The notes below the pieces were generated by a model that was not told the origin of the DNA, did not search any database, and saw only the letters and a program-made list of their open reading frames with translations. Source: Rhodanobacter spathiphylli B39 (lineage in GTDB: Bacteria; Pseudomonadota; Gammaproteobacteria; Xanthomonadales; Rhodanobacteraceae). Taken from it: DNA of 64,000 bases. How positions within the stretch are numbered: position 1 is the stretch's first letter; every line of letters starts with the position of its first letter. Of this stretch, positions 18,299-27,960 are shown in pieces. The stretch covers positions 59,321-123,320 of the forward strand of contig NZ_AJXT01000037.1 in the NCBI RefSeq assembly GCF_000264295.1, written 5' to 3'. Both the position numbers and the translations under genes were made by a program.

Positions 18299-20953
18299 TC
18301 AGTGATTCAACACGCTGCCGATGATTTCGGCGAGGTTGCGGGACAGCCCGCGATGCGCCGCCAGCTCCACGATCACCGTACGCGCCGCCTCGCGCCGCCG
18401 CGACTCCAGCCGCTGCCAGCCATTGAATGCCGTGGCCAGTCGCGCCGCGACTTGCGGATTCAACGCATCCAGCGACACCAGGCGCTCGGCCAGCAGGCGA
18501 TAGCCGGCACCATCGATGCGATGGAAGCCGCTGGGGTTGTTGCGCACGAACGCGCCCAGTAGCGACTGCACCCGGTTCGGATTCTTCAGCGTGAACGCGT
18601 CGTCGCGCTCCAGCAGTTGCACGCGCTCAAGCGCGGGCTCGCCCGGCAACTGCGCCTGCACCGCAAACCACTTGTCCAGCGCCAGCGCATCGCCGGCATG
18701 ACGTGCGCGGTATTCGAGCAGGGCCGTGGACGCCTGCGGCGCGCCACCGCGCACCAGCACGGACAGCGCGGCGAGGCGATCGGTCATCCCCGGCGCGTCG
18801 CGGAACTGTGCAGCCGCCAGTTCGGCCGCGCCGTCACGGTCCAGCAAAGCCAGCAATTCCAGCACGCGGCGCTTGAGCCTGCGACGCGCCTGGCTGACGG
18901 CATCCAGCGCGATGCTGGTGTGCGCGGCCAGCGCGGCGTAGCGCTGGCGCAGGGCGTCGGCGCCCAGGCGCGCGGCCAGCCGCTGCTGCAGTTCCTGGCG
19001 CAACTGGTGAATGCGCTGCGGATCGATCGCCGACTCGCGCTCGGCCAGTTCCACCTCGCCCGGCGGGGTCAGCAGGTCGGCCAGCAAGGCGTCGTCGATC
19101 GTGGCGTTGCCGAACAGCGAGGCCAGCGCATCGCACCAGGCCAGCAAGGCGTCGGACGCGTTGCCGTCGCGCAGGTTCTCGTAGGCGCGCGCCGCCAGTT
19201 GCTGGCCGGCTTCCCAGCGGTTGAAGCCGTCGATGTCGTGGGCCAGCAGCAGGGCCAGCTCGTCCGGCGCGTAGTCGCACTCCAGCACCACCGGCGCGGA
19301 AAAGCCCCGCAGCAGCGACGGCACCGGCGCGGTGACCACGTTGGTGAACACGAAGTCCCGCTCGGCCTGATCCAGCACCACCACCATCTCGTTCGATGAT
19401 CCGGACGTCTGGCCGTCCAGATGCAGGGGCAGCATGTCGCCGTGGCGGGTGAACAGCGCCAGCTTCACCGGGATCGGCAGCGGCGGCCGTGCCTCGGCGC
19501 CGTTGCCGCCAGGCGCGCGCTGGCCCAGGCTCAGCGTGTAGGTATGCGCGGCTGCGTCGTACTGGCCGTGAGCCTTCAGTCGCGGCGTGCCGGCCTGGCC
19601 ATACCAGGCCAGGTACGGGGTGAGGTCGGTGCCGTTGGCTTCGCCCAGCGCGGCGAGGAAGTCCTCGATCGTGGCGGCGCGGCCGTCGTTGCGCTCGAAA
19701 TACCGGTCCATGCCGCGACGGAAGCCGTCCTGACCCAGCGCACCGGCCAGCATGCGCACCAGCTCCGAGCCCTTCTCGTAGACGGTGGCGGTGTAGAAAT
19801 TGTTGATCTCGCTGTACTGCGCCGGGCGCACCGGATGCGCCAGCGGGCCGGCGTCTTCGGGGAACTGGGCGCGACGCAGCAGCGACACGTCCTCGATCCG
19901 CTTCAGCGGCGCCGAGTTCATGTCGGCCGAGAAGCTCTGCTCGCGGAACACGGTGAGCCCTTCCTTCAGGCTCAGCTGGAACCAGTCGCGGCAGGTGACG
20001 CGGTTGCCGCTCCAGTTGTGGAAATACTCGTGGGCGACTACCGCTTCGACGTGGCGGTACTCGTCGTCGGTGGTCGAATCCGGATCGGCCAGCAGGCACT
20101 TCGCGTTGAAGATGTTGAGGCCCTTGTTCTCCATCGCGCCCATGTTGAAGTCATGGGTGGCGACCACGTGGAACACGTCCAGGTCGTAGTTGCGGCCGTA
20201 GGCCTGCTCGTCCCAGCGCATCGAGCGTTCCAGCGCGTCCATCGCGTAGTGGCAGCGGTCGATCGCGTCGGCCTCGGCCCAGATCTTCAGCTGCACCGCG
20301 CGACCGTCGGCGGTGACGTAGTCGCGCTCCAGCACTTCAAGCCGGCCGGCGACCAGGGCGAACAGGTAGCTCGGCTTGGGATGCGGGTCGACGAAGCGCG
20401 CCCAGTGCCGGCCGCCCTCGAGCTCGCCGGCGCCATCCGGATTGCCGCCGGCCAGCAGCACCGGGAACCGCTCGCGATCGGCACGCAGGGTGACCGTGTA
20501 ACTGGACAGTACGTCGGGCCGGTCGGGGAAGAAGGTGATGTGGCGGAAGCCCTCGGCCTCGCACTGGGTCAGCAGGAAGCCGGCCTCGCGCGAGCCGGAC
20601 AGGTACAGGCCTTCCAGCGCGGTGTTCGCCGCCGGGCGCAGCCGCACACGGGTCTCCAGCACGCTGCCGTCGTGGGCGCCGTCGACTTCCAGCACGTTGC
20701 CGGCGTAGCGGTAGGCGGTGGCCGGCAACGGCACGCCATCGAGGCTGATCGACAGCAGTTGCAGGTTTTCGCCGTCAAGGCGCAGCGGCGCATCCTGCGC
20801 GGGGTCGCGGCGCAGGCGCAGGCGCGAACGCAGTTCGCTGGCGTCGATGCCAAGGTCGAAATCCAGCTCGACCGTCTCCACGCGCCAGGCTGGCGCACGG
20901 TAGTCGCAAAGACGGATCAAGGCCGGGGCGGCTTGCTCGGGGAGTGCATGCAT
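18299..20953 (-). CDS. pepN: aminopeptidase N (M1 family)
   Basis: Zinc aminopeptidase, probably cytosolic (no signal peptide), that trims N-terminal residues from peptides. 884 residues, the usual length for proteobacterial PepN. GAMEN exopeptidase motif at 272-276; zinc site HEYFH (308-312) with the third ligand Glu331 exactly 18 residues later; C-terminal helical domains to the end. The start is uncertain: the ATG at 20953 begins the conserved part, while an in-frame ATG at 20992 has a weak AGG before it. Divergent from the epimerase gene. Confidence 0.94.
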   Translation of the reverse strand: MHALPEQAAPALIRLCDYRAPAWRVETVELDFDLGIDASELRSRLRLRRDPAQDAPLRLDGENLQLLSISLDGVPLPATAYRYAGNVLEVDGAHDGSVLETRVRLRPAANTALEGLYLSGSREAGFLLTQCEAEGFRHITFFPDRPDVLSSYTVTLRADRERFPVLLAGGNPDGAGELEGGRHWARFVDPHPKPSYLFALVAGRLEVLERDYVTADGRAVQLKIWAEADAIDRCHYAMDALERSMRWDEQAYGRNYDLDVFHVVATHDFNMGAMENKGLNIFNAKCLLADPDSTTDDEYRHVEAVVAHEYFHNWSGNRVTCRDWFQLSLKEGLTVFREQSFSADMNSAPLKRIEDVSLLRRAQFPEDAGPLAHPVRPAQYSEINNFYTATVYEKGSELVRMLAGALGQDGFRRGMDRYFERNDGRAATIEDFLAALGEANGTDLTPYLAWYGQAGTPRLKAHGQYDAAAHTYTLSLGQRAPGGNGAEARPPLPIPVKLALFTRHGDMLPLHLDGQTSGSSNEMVVVLDQAERDFVFTNVVTAPVPSLLRGFSAPVVLECDYAPDELALLLAHDIDGFNRWEAGQQLAARAYENLRDGNASDALLAWCDALASLFGNATIDDALLADLLTPPGEVELAERESAIDPQRIHQLRQELQQRLAARLGADALRQRYAALAAHTSIALDAVSQARRRLKRRVLELLALLDRDGAAELAAAQFRDAPGMTDRLAALSVLVRGGAPQASTALLEYRARHAGDALALDKWFAVQAQLPGEPALERVQLLERDDAFTLKNPNRVQSLLGAFVRNNPSGFHRIDGAGYRLLAERLVSLDALNPQVAARLATAFNGWQRLESRRREAARTVIVELAAHRGLSRNLAEIIGSVLNH

Positions 20954-21019
20954 GGGGGAGAGATGGGGCGTGGGGAACGAAAAGGATACCATGCACCTGT
21001 TAAACCACAGGAAAATCCC

Positions 21020-22021
21020 ATGGGTGCGACGCGCTACACCGCCCGGCTCAGCCGCCTTGGCGATCAGGACATCGTGGTGCTGACCGACGTCGACGGCGGT
21101 CGCTGCATCCGCATCGCGCGACGTGGCGCGGCCCTGCTCAGCTTCGAGGCCGATGTCGACGGCACAACCCGCGACCTCGCCGCCGGCTATGAAGACGCCA
21201 GCGAGATCGTGCACCGGCCGGGTTCGCGCTTCGCGATCATGGTGCCGTTCGCCGGCCGCATCGCCGATGCGCGCTACGACTTCGACGGCCAGCCGCAGGA
21301 TCTCGATCCGGGCGTCACTGGCGCCGATCGGGCCAGCCGCCACGGCTTCGTCCGCGACGCGGTGTTCGAGGTCGCCGATCTCGGTGCGGACGACGATGCC
21401 GCCCGGGTCACCTTGCGCACCAGCGCGATCCGCCCGCAACCGGGTTATCCGCACGCGATCGACCTGGCGGTGACGTTTGTTCTCGACTACGCCGGGCTCA
21501 CCCTGGAGGCCGTCATGCGCAACGTCGGCGACAGCGCGGCGCCATGCTTCTTCGGCTGGCACCCGTACTTCCGCGTGGCCGATGGCGAGGTCGACGACTG
21601 GCAGCTGCAGATTCCCGCGCAGACCCTGATCCGCACCGGCGCCGACCTGATCGCGCTGGCCGGCGCCGAGGCATATGTACCGCTGGACGCTGCGCCGGCG
21701 CTGGATTTCCGCCGGCCGCGGCTGCTCGACGACAGCATCCTCGACCAGGGCTACACCGACCTGGCGGCCGACGCCGATGGCCGCATCCGCACCCGCCTGG
21801 TCGACCCGGCCAGCGGCTTCGCCATCGCGGTATGGCAGGAGCGCGGCGTGATGCATGCGTTCACCGCCGACACGGTGAGTCGCGATGCGCGCCGCGCGAT
21901 CGCGCTGGAGCCGATGGAATGCATGGCCGACGCGTTCAACCGTCCCGAATGCGCCGCGGCGATCCGGCTGGGGCCCGGCGCCGAGCGCATCTTCCGCTGT
22001 GGCGTGGAGATCGAATCGTGA
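21020..22021 (+). CDS. aldose 1-epimerase family protein
   Basis: Galactose-mutarotase-like enzyme interconverting sugar anomers; the true sugar is unknown. 333 residues. Likely catalytic residues: His108 in RHGFVRD, His181 in GWHPYF, and Glu297 in ALEPMECMADAF. The ATG at 21020 has AGGA about eight bases upstream. Its stop overlaps the GTG start of the next gene, so the two are coupled although their functions look unrelated. Confidence 0.88.
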   Translation: MGATRYTARLSRLGDQDIVVLTDVDGGRCIRIARRGAALLSFEADVDGTTRDLAAGYEDASEIVHRPGSRFAIMVPFAGRIADARYDFDGQPQDLDPGVTGADRASRHGFVRDAVFEVADLGADDDAARVTLRTSAIRPQPGYPHAIDLAVTFVLDYAGLTLEAVMRNVGDSAAPCFFGWHPYFRVADGEVDDWQLQIPAQTLIRTGADLIALAGAEAYVPLDAAPALDFRRPRLLDDSILDQGYTDLAADADGRIRTRLVDPASGFAIAVWQERGVMHAFTADTVSRDARRAIALEPMECMADAFNRPECAAAIRLGPGAERIFRCGVEIES

Positions 22022-22968
22022 AAGATGCCCTGCCGCGTTTCGACGACATCCGCGATGCCGCCGCACGCATCGCACCGCACGCGCGACCCACCCCGATCCT
22101 GCGCAGCGCCCGGCTGGACGCGCTGGCCAACGCCGAGCTGCACTTCAAGGGCGAGCACCTGCAGCGTGGCGGCGCGTTCAAGTTCCGCGGCGCCTGCAAT
22201 GCCGTGTGGTCGCTCGACGACGCCACGGCGGCGCGCGGCGTGGTCACCCATTCCTCAGGCAACCACGGCAACGCGCTGGCGCTGGCCGCGGCCACCCGCG
22301 GCATCGCCGCCCACGTGGTGGTGCCCGAGGGCGCGGTGCGCGCCAAGCTGGAGGCGATCGAGCGCGCCGGCGCGATCCTGCATCGCTGCGCGCCGACCCA
22401 GGCGGCCCGCGAGGCGAAGTGCGCCGAGGTACAGCGCGACACCGGCGCCGAGCTGGTGCATCCGTATGCCGACACGCGGGTGATGGCCGGGCAGGGCACG
22501 CTCGCCCTCGAACTGCTGCAGCAGGCCGGCGCGCTGGACGCGCTGATCACCCCGGTCGGCGGCGGCGGCCTGGCCAGTGGCGTGGCGATCGCCGCCCACG
22601 GCATCGACCCGGCGCTGGCCCTGTTCGGCGCCGAGCCGCTGGGCGCCGACGACGCGGCGCGCTCGCTGGCCCAGGGCACGCGGGTCACCAGCGTGGTGCC
22701 CGATACCGTCTGCGACGGCCTGCGCGCCCTGGTCGGCGAGCGCAACCTCGACGCGCTGCGCGCTCATCATGTCGAGGTGATCACGGTCAGCGACGCGGAG
22801 ACCATCGCGGCGATGCAGTTGCTGTGGTCCGAGCTGAAGCAGGTGGTCGAAGTGTCCAGCGCCACCGTGCTGGCGGCGATCCTGCAGCAGCCGCAACGCT
22901 TCGCCGGCAAGCGCGTCGGCGTGGTGCTGACCGGTGGCAACGTGGATCTCGCCGCGTTGCCGTGGTGA
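22018..22968 (+). CDS. PLP-dependent serine/threonine dehydratase or racemase-like protein
   Basis: Fold-type II PLP enzyme. 316 residues with no ACT domain, unlike the ilvA product at 44.7 kb. Schiff-base lysine Lys55 in GAFKFRGA, substrate loop SSGNHGNAL, phosphate-binding GGGGLASG. Size and motifs fit catabolic serine/threonine dehydratases or serine racemase; sequence alone does not separate them. The GTG start overlaps the epimerase stop (GTGA). Confidence 0.85.
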   Translation: MKDALPRFDDIRDAAARIAPHARPTPILRSARLDALANAELHFKGEHLQRGGAFKFRGACNAVWSLDDATAARGVVTHSSGNHGNALALAAATRGIAAHVVVPEGAVRAKLEAIERAGAILHRCAPTQAAREAKCAEVQRDTGAELVHPYADTRVMAGQGTLALELLQQAGALDALITPVGGGGLASGVAIAAHGIDPALALFGAEPLGADDAARSLAQGTRVTSVVPDTVCDGLRALVGERNLDALRAHHVEVITVSDAETIAAMQLLWSELKQVVEVSSATVLAAILQQPQRFAGKRVGVVLTGGNVDLAALPW

Positions 22969-23850
22969 TCAGGCGCGGCGTTTCGCACCCACGCCGCTGA
23001 CCGCCACCAGCCCGGCCAGCACGAACACGATGCCGAGCAGCTCCATCATCGACGGCTGCTCGTGCAGGATCAGCCAGGCCAGCAGCACGCTGACGATCGG
23101 AACGCCCAGGCTGGAAATGCTGGCCACCGTGGTCGGCAGCCGCTGCAGCACGATCGACCACAGCCACCAGGCCAGGCTGGAAGCCAGCAGCACGCTGTAG
23201 GCCAGCCCCGCGACGAAGGCCGCGTTCCACTCGATCGCCCGCTCGGGCACGGCCAGCGCGATCGCGCCCAGCGCCACGCCGCCCAGCAGCATCTGCCACG
23301 CGGTGAGGTTGAGCACCGACGGCGCGTGCCGCTGGAACATCCGCTTGCTGAGCACCGTGCCGGCCGCCCAGGCCGCGCCGCCGGCGATCGCCAACGTGGT
23401 GCTCAGCGCGCTGCCCAGGTCATGCCACGGTTCGATGATGCAAAGCAGCCCGATCGCCGCCAGCCCCACGCCGATCCAGTGGCGTCGCGTGGGCCGGTCG
23501 CCCAGCACCAGCCAGGCCAGCAGCACCGCCCAGAACGGCATGGTGTAGGCGAGCAGGGCGACATGGCCGGCGCCACCGCCGATCAGCGCCCATTGCTCCA
23601 GCCCCTGGAACGCGGTGGTCTGGCACAGCCCGATCAGCAGGGTGGGCAACAGCGGCGGTGGCCGCAGCGATTGCCGCGACAGCAGCAGCGCGCCGAACAG
23701 CACGGCAGCGCCGAGCAGGTAACGCAGCGCCGCGAAATGGAACGGGCCGGCATACGCCAGCACCTGTTTCATCACGACCCAGCTGTACGCCCAGATCAGG
23801 ATGGTGACGAACAGCGCGGACAGCGCGCCGCGTGAGGGCGAGGGCGACAT
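22969..23850 (-). CDS. EamA/DMT family transporter
   Basis: Inner-membrane metabolite exporter of the drug/metabolite transporter superfamily; substrate unknown. 293 residues with about ten hydrophobic segments in two EamA repeats (about 10-135 and 150-285). The second half begins with the familiar AAGTVLSKRM pattern. Its stop abuts that of the dehydratase gene, end to end. Confidence 0.88.
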   Translation of the reverse strand: MSPSPSRGALSALFVTILIWAYSWVVMKQVLAYAGPFHFAALRYLLGAAVLFGALLLSRQSLRPPPLLPTLLIGLCQTTAFQGLEQWALIGGGAGHVALLAYTMPFWAVLLAWLVLGDRPTRRHWIGVGLAAIGLLCIIEPWHDLGSALSTTLAIAGGAAWAAGTVLSKRMFQRHAPSVLNLTAWQMLLGGVALGAIALAVPERAIEWNAAFVAGLAYSVLLASSLAWWLWSIVLQRLPTTVASISSLGVPIVSVLLAWLILHEQPSMMELLGIVFVLAGLVAVSGVGAKRRA

Positions 23851-23929
23851 GGGAAACCGGGCGCGGATGGGGCGACAAGTCTAGCGGGCTGGGTTAGCTT
23901 GTGCGGCACCTCGTGAGCACAAGCCAGCC

Positions 23930-24517
23930 ATGACCAGGACCACCGAACCGCACCGTTGCCAATGGGCCGCCGCCGGCGACGCCCTGATGCGCGACTACCA
24001 CGACACCGAATGGGGCACGCCGCTGCACGACGACCGCGGCCTGTTCGAGTTCCTCTGCCTGGAAGGTGCCCAGGCCGGCCTGTCGTGGCGCACCGTGCTC
24101 AACAAGCGCGACAACTACCGCAAGGCCTTCCACGATTTCGAGATCGCCCGGGTGGCTGCGATGACCGATCGCGAGCTGGAAAAATGCCTGCTCGACCCCG
24201 GCATCATCCGCAACCGCCTCAAGGTCTCCTCGGTCCGCGACAACGCCGTCGCCGCGCAGAAGGTGATCGGGGAGTTCGGCAGTCTGGACGTCTGGCTGTG
24301 GTCCTTCGTCGACGGCAAGCCGCTGCGCAATCGCTGGCGCGAGCAGGCCGAGGTGCCGGCCAGCACCGAACTGTCCGACCGCATGAGCAAGACGCTGAAG
24401 AAGCGCGGCTTCCGCTTCGTGGGCACCACCATCTGCTACTCGCTGCTGCAGGCCACCGGGATGATCAACGATCACCTGGTGGGCTGCTTCCGGCACAGGG
24501 CCTGCACGGAAGCTTGA
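23930..24517 (+). CDS. tag: DNA-3-methyladenine glycosylase I
   Basis: Excises 3-methyladenine from alkylated DNA. 195 residues, the family length. Residues equivalent to the zinc ligands are present: Cys10, His24 (DYHDTEWG) and a C-terminal NDHLVGCFRH. FEFLCLEGAQAGLSW is the family signature region. No clear Shine-Dalgarno precedes the ATG at 23930. Single gene. Confidence 0.95.
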   Translation: MTRTTEPHRCQWAAAGDALMRDYHDTEWGTPLHDDRGLFEFLCLEGAQAGLSWRTVLNKRDNYRKAFHDFEIARVAAMTDRELEKCLLDPGIIRNRLKVSSVRDNAVAAQKVIGEFGSLDVWLWSFVDGKPLRNRWREQAEVPASTELSDRMSKTLKKRGFRFVGTTICYSLLQATGMINDHLVGCFRHRACTEA

Positions 24518-24562
24518 GTCGCCGGGCCACAGGCTGAACCTTCGAATCCCCGGAGTCTTCGC

Positions 24563-25240
24563 ATGCGCAATCTGGATTTCAGTTCGTGGCACGGGCTGCT
24601 CACGACGCTGCTCGGGCTGGCGGTGATCACCCTGATCGGCGTCGGCATCCGCCTGCTGGCGATGCAGACGATCCAGCAGCGGCGCGAGCGCGAGAACCGG
24701 CAGATCAACGAACGCCTGCGCACGCTGATCGCGGCGTACAAGACGCTGGGCGGCTCGTTCACCGGGAACCTCGCGGTCGACCCCAGCCACCTGCGAGACC
24801 TGCGCCGCCGGGCCGAGCCGGACGGCACTTCGGCGGCTGAACCGATCGGTCACGAAGGCGCCGGCAGCGACCGTTCGCGCCGCATCCGCGATGCGGTCGA
24901 GGCGGCGTTGTCGGACATCATCCTGCTGGGCACCGAAGAACAGGTGCAGCTGGCGGCGAAGGCCGCCGCGGACATGGTGGCCGGGCGTCCCGCCCACATG
25001 GCCGAACTGGTCGCGTCGCTGCGCAACTTCATCCGCCGGGTGCTGGACCTGGAACCGGTACCCTCCGGCCTGGCCATCCCGCAGCAGGGGCCGACCCGGA
25101 TACCTGCATCGCGCGGCAAGGGCGACGGCGGTGCGAAGGATGGCGCCAGGGGAGGCGGCGGCAAGGGCATGGGCGGCGGTGCGGGCGGCATGGGCCTCGG
25201 CGCGAGCGGCGGCGATGACGACCACGAGCCGCGTCACTGA
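24563..25240 (+). CDS. membrane-anchored protein of unknown function with a Gly-rich tail
   Basis: 225 residues. One N-terminal membrane helix (about 11-33) followed by a charged, probably coiled stretch (38-60), a helical middle (100-165) and a low-complexity Gly/Lys/Asp tail (about 180-225). Similar proteins of unknown role occur in Xanthomonadales, but I know no name for them. The ATG at 24563 begins the hydrophobic segment. Single gene between tag and the exporter. Confidence 0.72.
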   Translation: MRNLDFSSWHGLLTTLLGLAVITLIGVGIRLLAMQTIQQRRERENRQINERLRTLIAAYKTLGGSFTGNLAVDPSHLRDLRRRAEPDGTSAAEPIGHEGAGSDRSRRIRDAVEAALSDIILLGTEEQVQLAAKAAADMVAGRPAHMAELVASLRNFIRRVLDLEPVPSGLAIPQQGPTRIPASRGKGDGGAKDGARGGGGKGMGGGAGGMGLGASGGDDDHEPRH

Positions 25241-25317
25241 AGGCGTGGTGCCGGCGCTGATGTGAGCCACGCGGCGAGCGGTGCCGGCAGTAGGCGACCG
25301 ACCCCGCTGCAGGCATC

Positions 25318-26229
25318 ATGGCCGTCGTTGCCCCGTCGGCCCCACCCGTGTCCCCACGTTCCGACTACGCCCCGGTGTTGTTCGCCGTCGCCATGCTGCT
25401 GGTCAGCATGGTGTCGTACCAGTGCGGCGCCGCGCTGGCCAAGCAGCTGTTTCCGCTGATCGGTGCGCAGGGCGCCACCGCATGCCGGCTGGGTCTGGGC
25501 GCACTGATCCTGCTGCTGGTGCGGCGGCCGTGGCGTTCGCCGCGGCGCGTGCGCGACGTGCGTGCGCTGTGGGGTTACGGGCTGTCGATCGGCGCGATGA
25601 ACCTGGTGTTCTACATGTCGCTGCGCACGATCCCGCTGGGCATCGCGGTGGCGCTCGAGTTCACCGGACCGCTGGCGCTGGCGCTGTTCGGTTCGCGTCG
25701 CTGGCTGGATTTTGCGTGGATCGCCCTGGTGCTGGCGGGACTGGCCCTGCTGTTGCCGTTGCGCGGGCAGGCGCACGCGCTCGATCCGATGGGCGTGATG
25801 TACGCGCTGGCCGCCGGCGTGGGCTGGGCGCTGTACATCGTGCTGGGCCAGAAGGCGGGCGCGGCGCACGGCGCGGACACGGTGACCCTGGGCAGCTGCA
25901 TCGCGGCGCTGCTGGCCATCCCGTTCGGCGTCGCGCACGCCGGCAGCGCACTGTTCGCCCCCGCGTTGCTGCCGCTGGCGCTGGGCGTGGCCGTGCTCAG
26001 CTCGGCCCTGCCGTACTCGCTGGAGATGCTGGCGCTGACCCGCCTGCCCACGCGCAGCTTCGGTACCTTGCTGAGCCTGGAACCGGCCATCGCGGCACTC
26101 GCCGGCGTGGGCTTCCTCGGCGAACACCTGAGCGTGCTGCAGTGGCTGGCGATCGTGGCGATCATCGTCGCCGCGGCCGGCACGGCGCTCAGCGTGCGCC
26201 GGCCGGTGGCCGAGCCGCCGCCCAACTGA
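25318..26229 (+). CDS. rhtA: EamA family exporter, RhtA-like
   Basis: Probable threonine/homoserine exporter of the inner membrane. 303 residues with ten hydrophobic segments. The first repeat (AKQLFPLIGAQGATACRLGLG, split here by a conserved Gly-Ala) resembles RhtA of E. coli, and LLSLEPAIAALAGVGFLGE is the matching motif of the second repeat. The start is not certain: the ATG at 25318 is used, but the first 15 residues are unconserved. Confidence 0.8.
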   Translation: MAVVAPSAPPVSPRSDYAPVLFAVAMLLVSMVSYQCGAALAKQLFPLIGAQGATACRLGLGALILLLVRRPWRSPRRVRDVRALWGYGLSIGAMNLVFYMSLRTIPLGIAVALEFTGPLALALFGSRRWLDFAWIALVLAGLALLLPLRGQAHALDPMGVMYALAAGVGWALYIVLGQKAGAAHGADTVTLGSCIAALLAIPFGVAHAGSALFAPALLPLALGVAVLSSALPYSLEMLALTRLPTRSFGTLLSLEPAIAALAGVGFLGEHLSVLQWLAIVAIIVAAAGTALSVRRPVAEPPPN

Positions 26230-26339
26230 GCGTCCGCCTTCGTCTCGTCGACGGCAGCGCACGGCTCGTCGCACGACGCTCGCCGCAGCGGCATGCCGCC
26301 GGCTTCAATGCGGTCTCGACCCCACTTCAGGAGAGACGC

Positions 26340-26846
26340 ATGCGGAAGATCATGGTGGTTTCCGGTTTGCTGGCCGGCCTGGCCTGCGCCGGCGTGACTG
26401 GCCCGGCGCGGGCAACGGACGATGCCGCGGCGCAGGCGCAGATCGGCCAGCTGGTGAAGCACTTCCAAGCCGCGATCATCGCCCACGACAAGACCGCGCT
26501 CGAAGGCATGTTCGTGGCCGAGGGCGGTTCCTGGTTCGAGGTGCTGGGCGAAGATGCGTACCGGCACATCAAGGCGAGAAAGCCGGATCTGTCGCGCGTC
26601 CACGCCGACGACCATCGCCACTTCGCGGCCTTCATCGGCGACAGCAAGCAGCCGATCGAGGAGCAGTTTTCCAACGTGCGCATCCAGACCGACGGCGCGG
26701 TGGCGTCGGTGTATTTCGATTTCGTGTTCCTGGTCGATGGCAAGCGCAACAACGTGGGCAGCGAAACCTGGCAACTGGTGCATACGGGCGAAGGCTGGAA
26801 GATCAGCGCGATGGCCTATTCGAGTTACCCGGATCGCACGCGCTAA
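26340..26846 (+). CDS. secreted SnoaL/NTF2-like protein
   Basis: 168 residues with a signal peptide (1-26, ending GPARA). The mature part has the size and pattern of a SnoaL-like/DUF4440 cone fold (IGQLVKHFQAAIIAHDKTAL, then W-x-I at the end, GWKISAMAYSSY). Such domains bind small molecules or act as hydrolases; nothing here says which. CAGGAGAGA precedes the ATG at 26340. It lies 46 bases upstream of the LytS gene and may be co-transcribed. Confidence 0.8.
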   Translation: MRKIMVVSGLLAGLACAGVTGPARATDDAAAQAQIGQLVKHFQAAIIAHDKTALEGMFVAEGGSWFEVLGEDAYRHIKARKPDLSRVHADDHRHFAAFIGDSKQPIEEQFSNVRIQTDGAVASVYFDFVFLVDGKRNNVGSETWQLVHTGEGWKISAMAYSSYPDRTR

Positions 26847-26892
26847 AGTGGCGGGCAAGGTGCGGCTCGCGCGCCGTTTCTCAGGAGTCCGC

Positions 26893-27960
26893 ATGATGCG
26901 TGTCGCCGCCGCCCGCGATGGGGCGGCCTCCATCTGGCTGCCGTGGCTGGCCGGCGCGCCGCTGGTGCTGTGCATGACGGTGATGGCCTTGCCGGAGATC
27001 GGCCACGAGCATGCGCTGGCGTTTCGCGGCGTCTATACGATCGCCTACCTGCTGTGGACCTTGCCGCTGGCCGTCGTGCAACGCTCGCTGCAGCGTCGCG
27101 TGAGCTGGCCACTGACCGTGTTCGCCCTGCTGGCGCTGACCTATCTGATGTCGATCGCCAACAACGCGATCGCCCTGCTGCTCGCCGTGCACTGGAAGGC
27201 CGTGCCGGCCTACGACTGGCATCGTCTGTTCGGCGGGCTGGATGGCTGCTGGCTCGCGCTGATCGCGTTCTGTGCGATCCATGCGGTGGTCGATCGCTAC
27301 CAGGCGTTGCAGGCCGAGCGCAGCCGCGTCAGCGAAGCGCTGGCGCTGGCCCGTGACGCCGAGCTGCGCGCGTTGCGCTACCAGTTGCACCCGCACTTCC
27401 TGTTCAACACGCTCAACGCCATTTCCACCCTGGTCGCCGAACAGCGCGGCGCGGATGCGAACCGCATGCTGGCGCGGCTGGCCGACCTGCTGCGCGCCAC
27501 GCTGGAACGCGGCGAGGTGAACGAGATTCCGCTGGCCGAGGAGTTGGCCCTGACCGGCCACTACCTGGACATCGAGAAGATCCGCCTGGGTTCGCGACTG
27601 ACGGTGGATCTGCGCGTGGGCGCCGACCTGTTGCAGGCGGCGGTGCCGGCGCTGTTGCTGCAACCGCTGGTCGAGAACGCGATACGCCACGGCATCGCGC
27701 CGCGCAGCCACGGCGGCCGGCTGAAGTTGCAGGTGGAGCGCGTGGGCGGGCAGCTGCAGCTGCGCATCGACAACAACGGCGTGGCCTCAGCGGTCGATGC
27801 GAGGGCCACGCCGCGGCCGGCGATCGGCCTGCACAACGTGCGCGAGCGGCTGGCCCATCTTTACGGCAGCGCGCACGAGTTCGACTTTGCGCTGGCAGCG
27901 GACGGGGATTGCAGCGTGCGGATCACGATGCCGTTCCGCCCGATGACGGTCGCCGCGTGA
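26893..27960 (+). CDS. LytS/AlgZ-type sensor histidine kinase
   Basis: Inner-membrane sensor kinase. 355 residues; about four membrane helices (20-135), a short coil (about 138-160), a His_kinase (LytS) domain with the phosphoacceptor region LHPHFLFNTLNAIS (His166 or His168), and an ATPase domain with LLQPLVENAIRHG and GIGLHNVRERL. No extracellular sensor domain is visible. CAGGAG precedes the ATG. It overlaps the response regulator by GTGA. Confidence 0.92.
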   Translation: MMRVAAARDGAASIWLPWLAGAPLVLCMTVMALPEIGHEHALAFRGVYTIAYLLWTLPLAVVQRSLQRRVSWPLTVFALLALTYLMSIANNAIALLLAVHWKAVPAYDWHRLFGGLDGCWLALIAFCAIHAVVDRYQALQAERSRVSEALALARDAELRALRYQLHPHFLFNTLNAISTLVAEQRGADANRMLARLADLLRATLERGEVNEIPLAEELALTGHYLDIEKIRLGSRLTVDLRVGADLLQAAVPALLLQPLVENAIRHGIAPRSHGGRLKLQVERVGGQLQLRIDNNGVASAVDARATPRPAIGLHNVRERLAHLYGSAHEFDFALAADGDCSVRITMPFRPMTVAA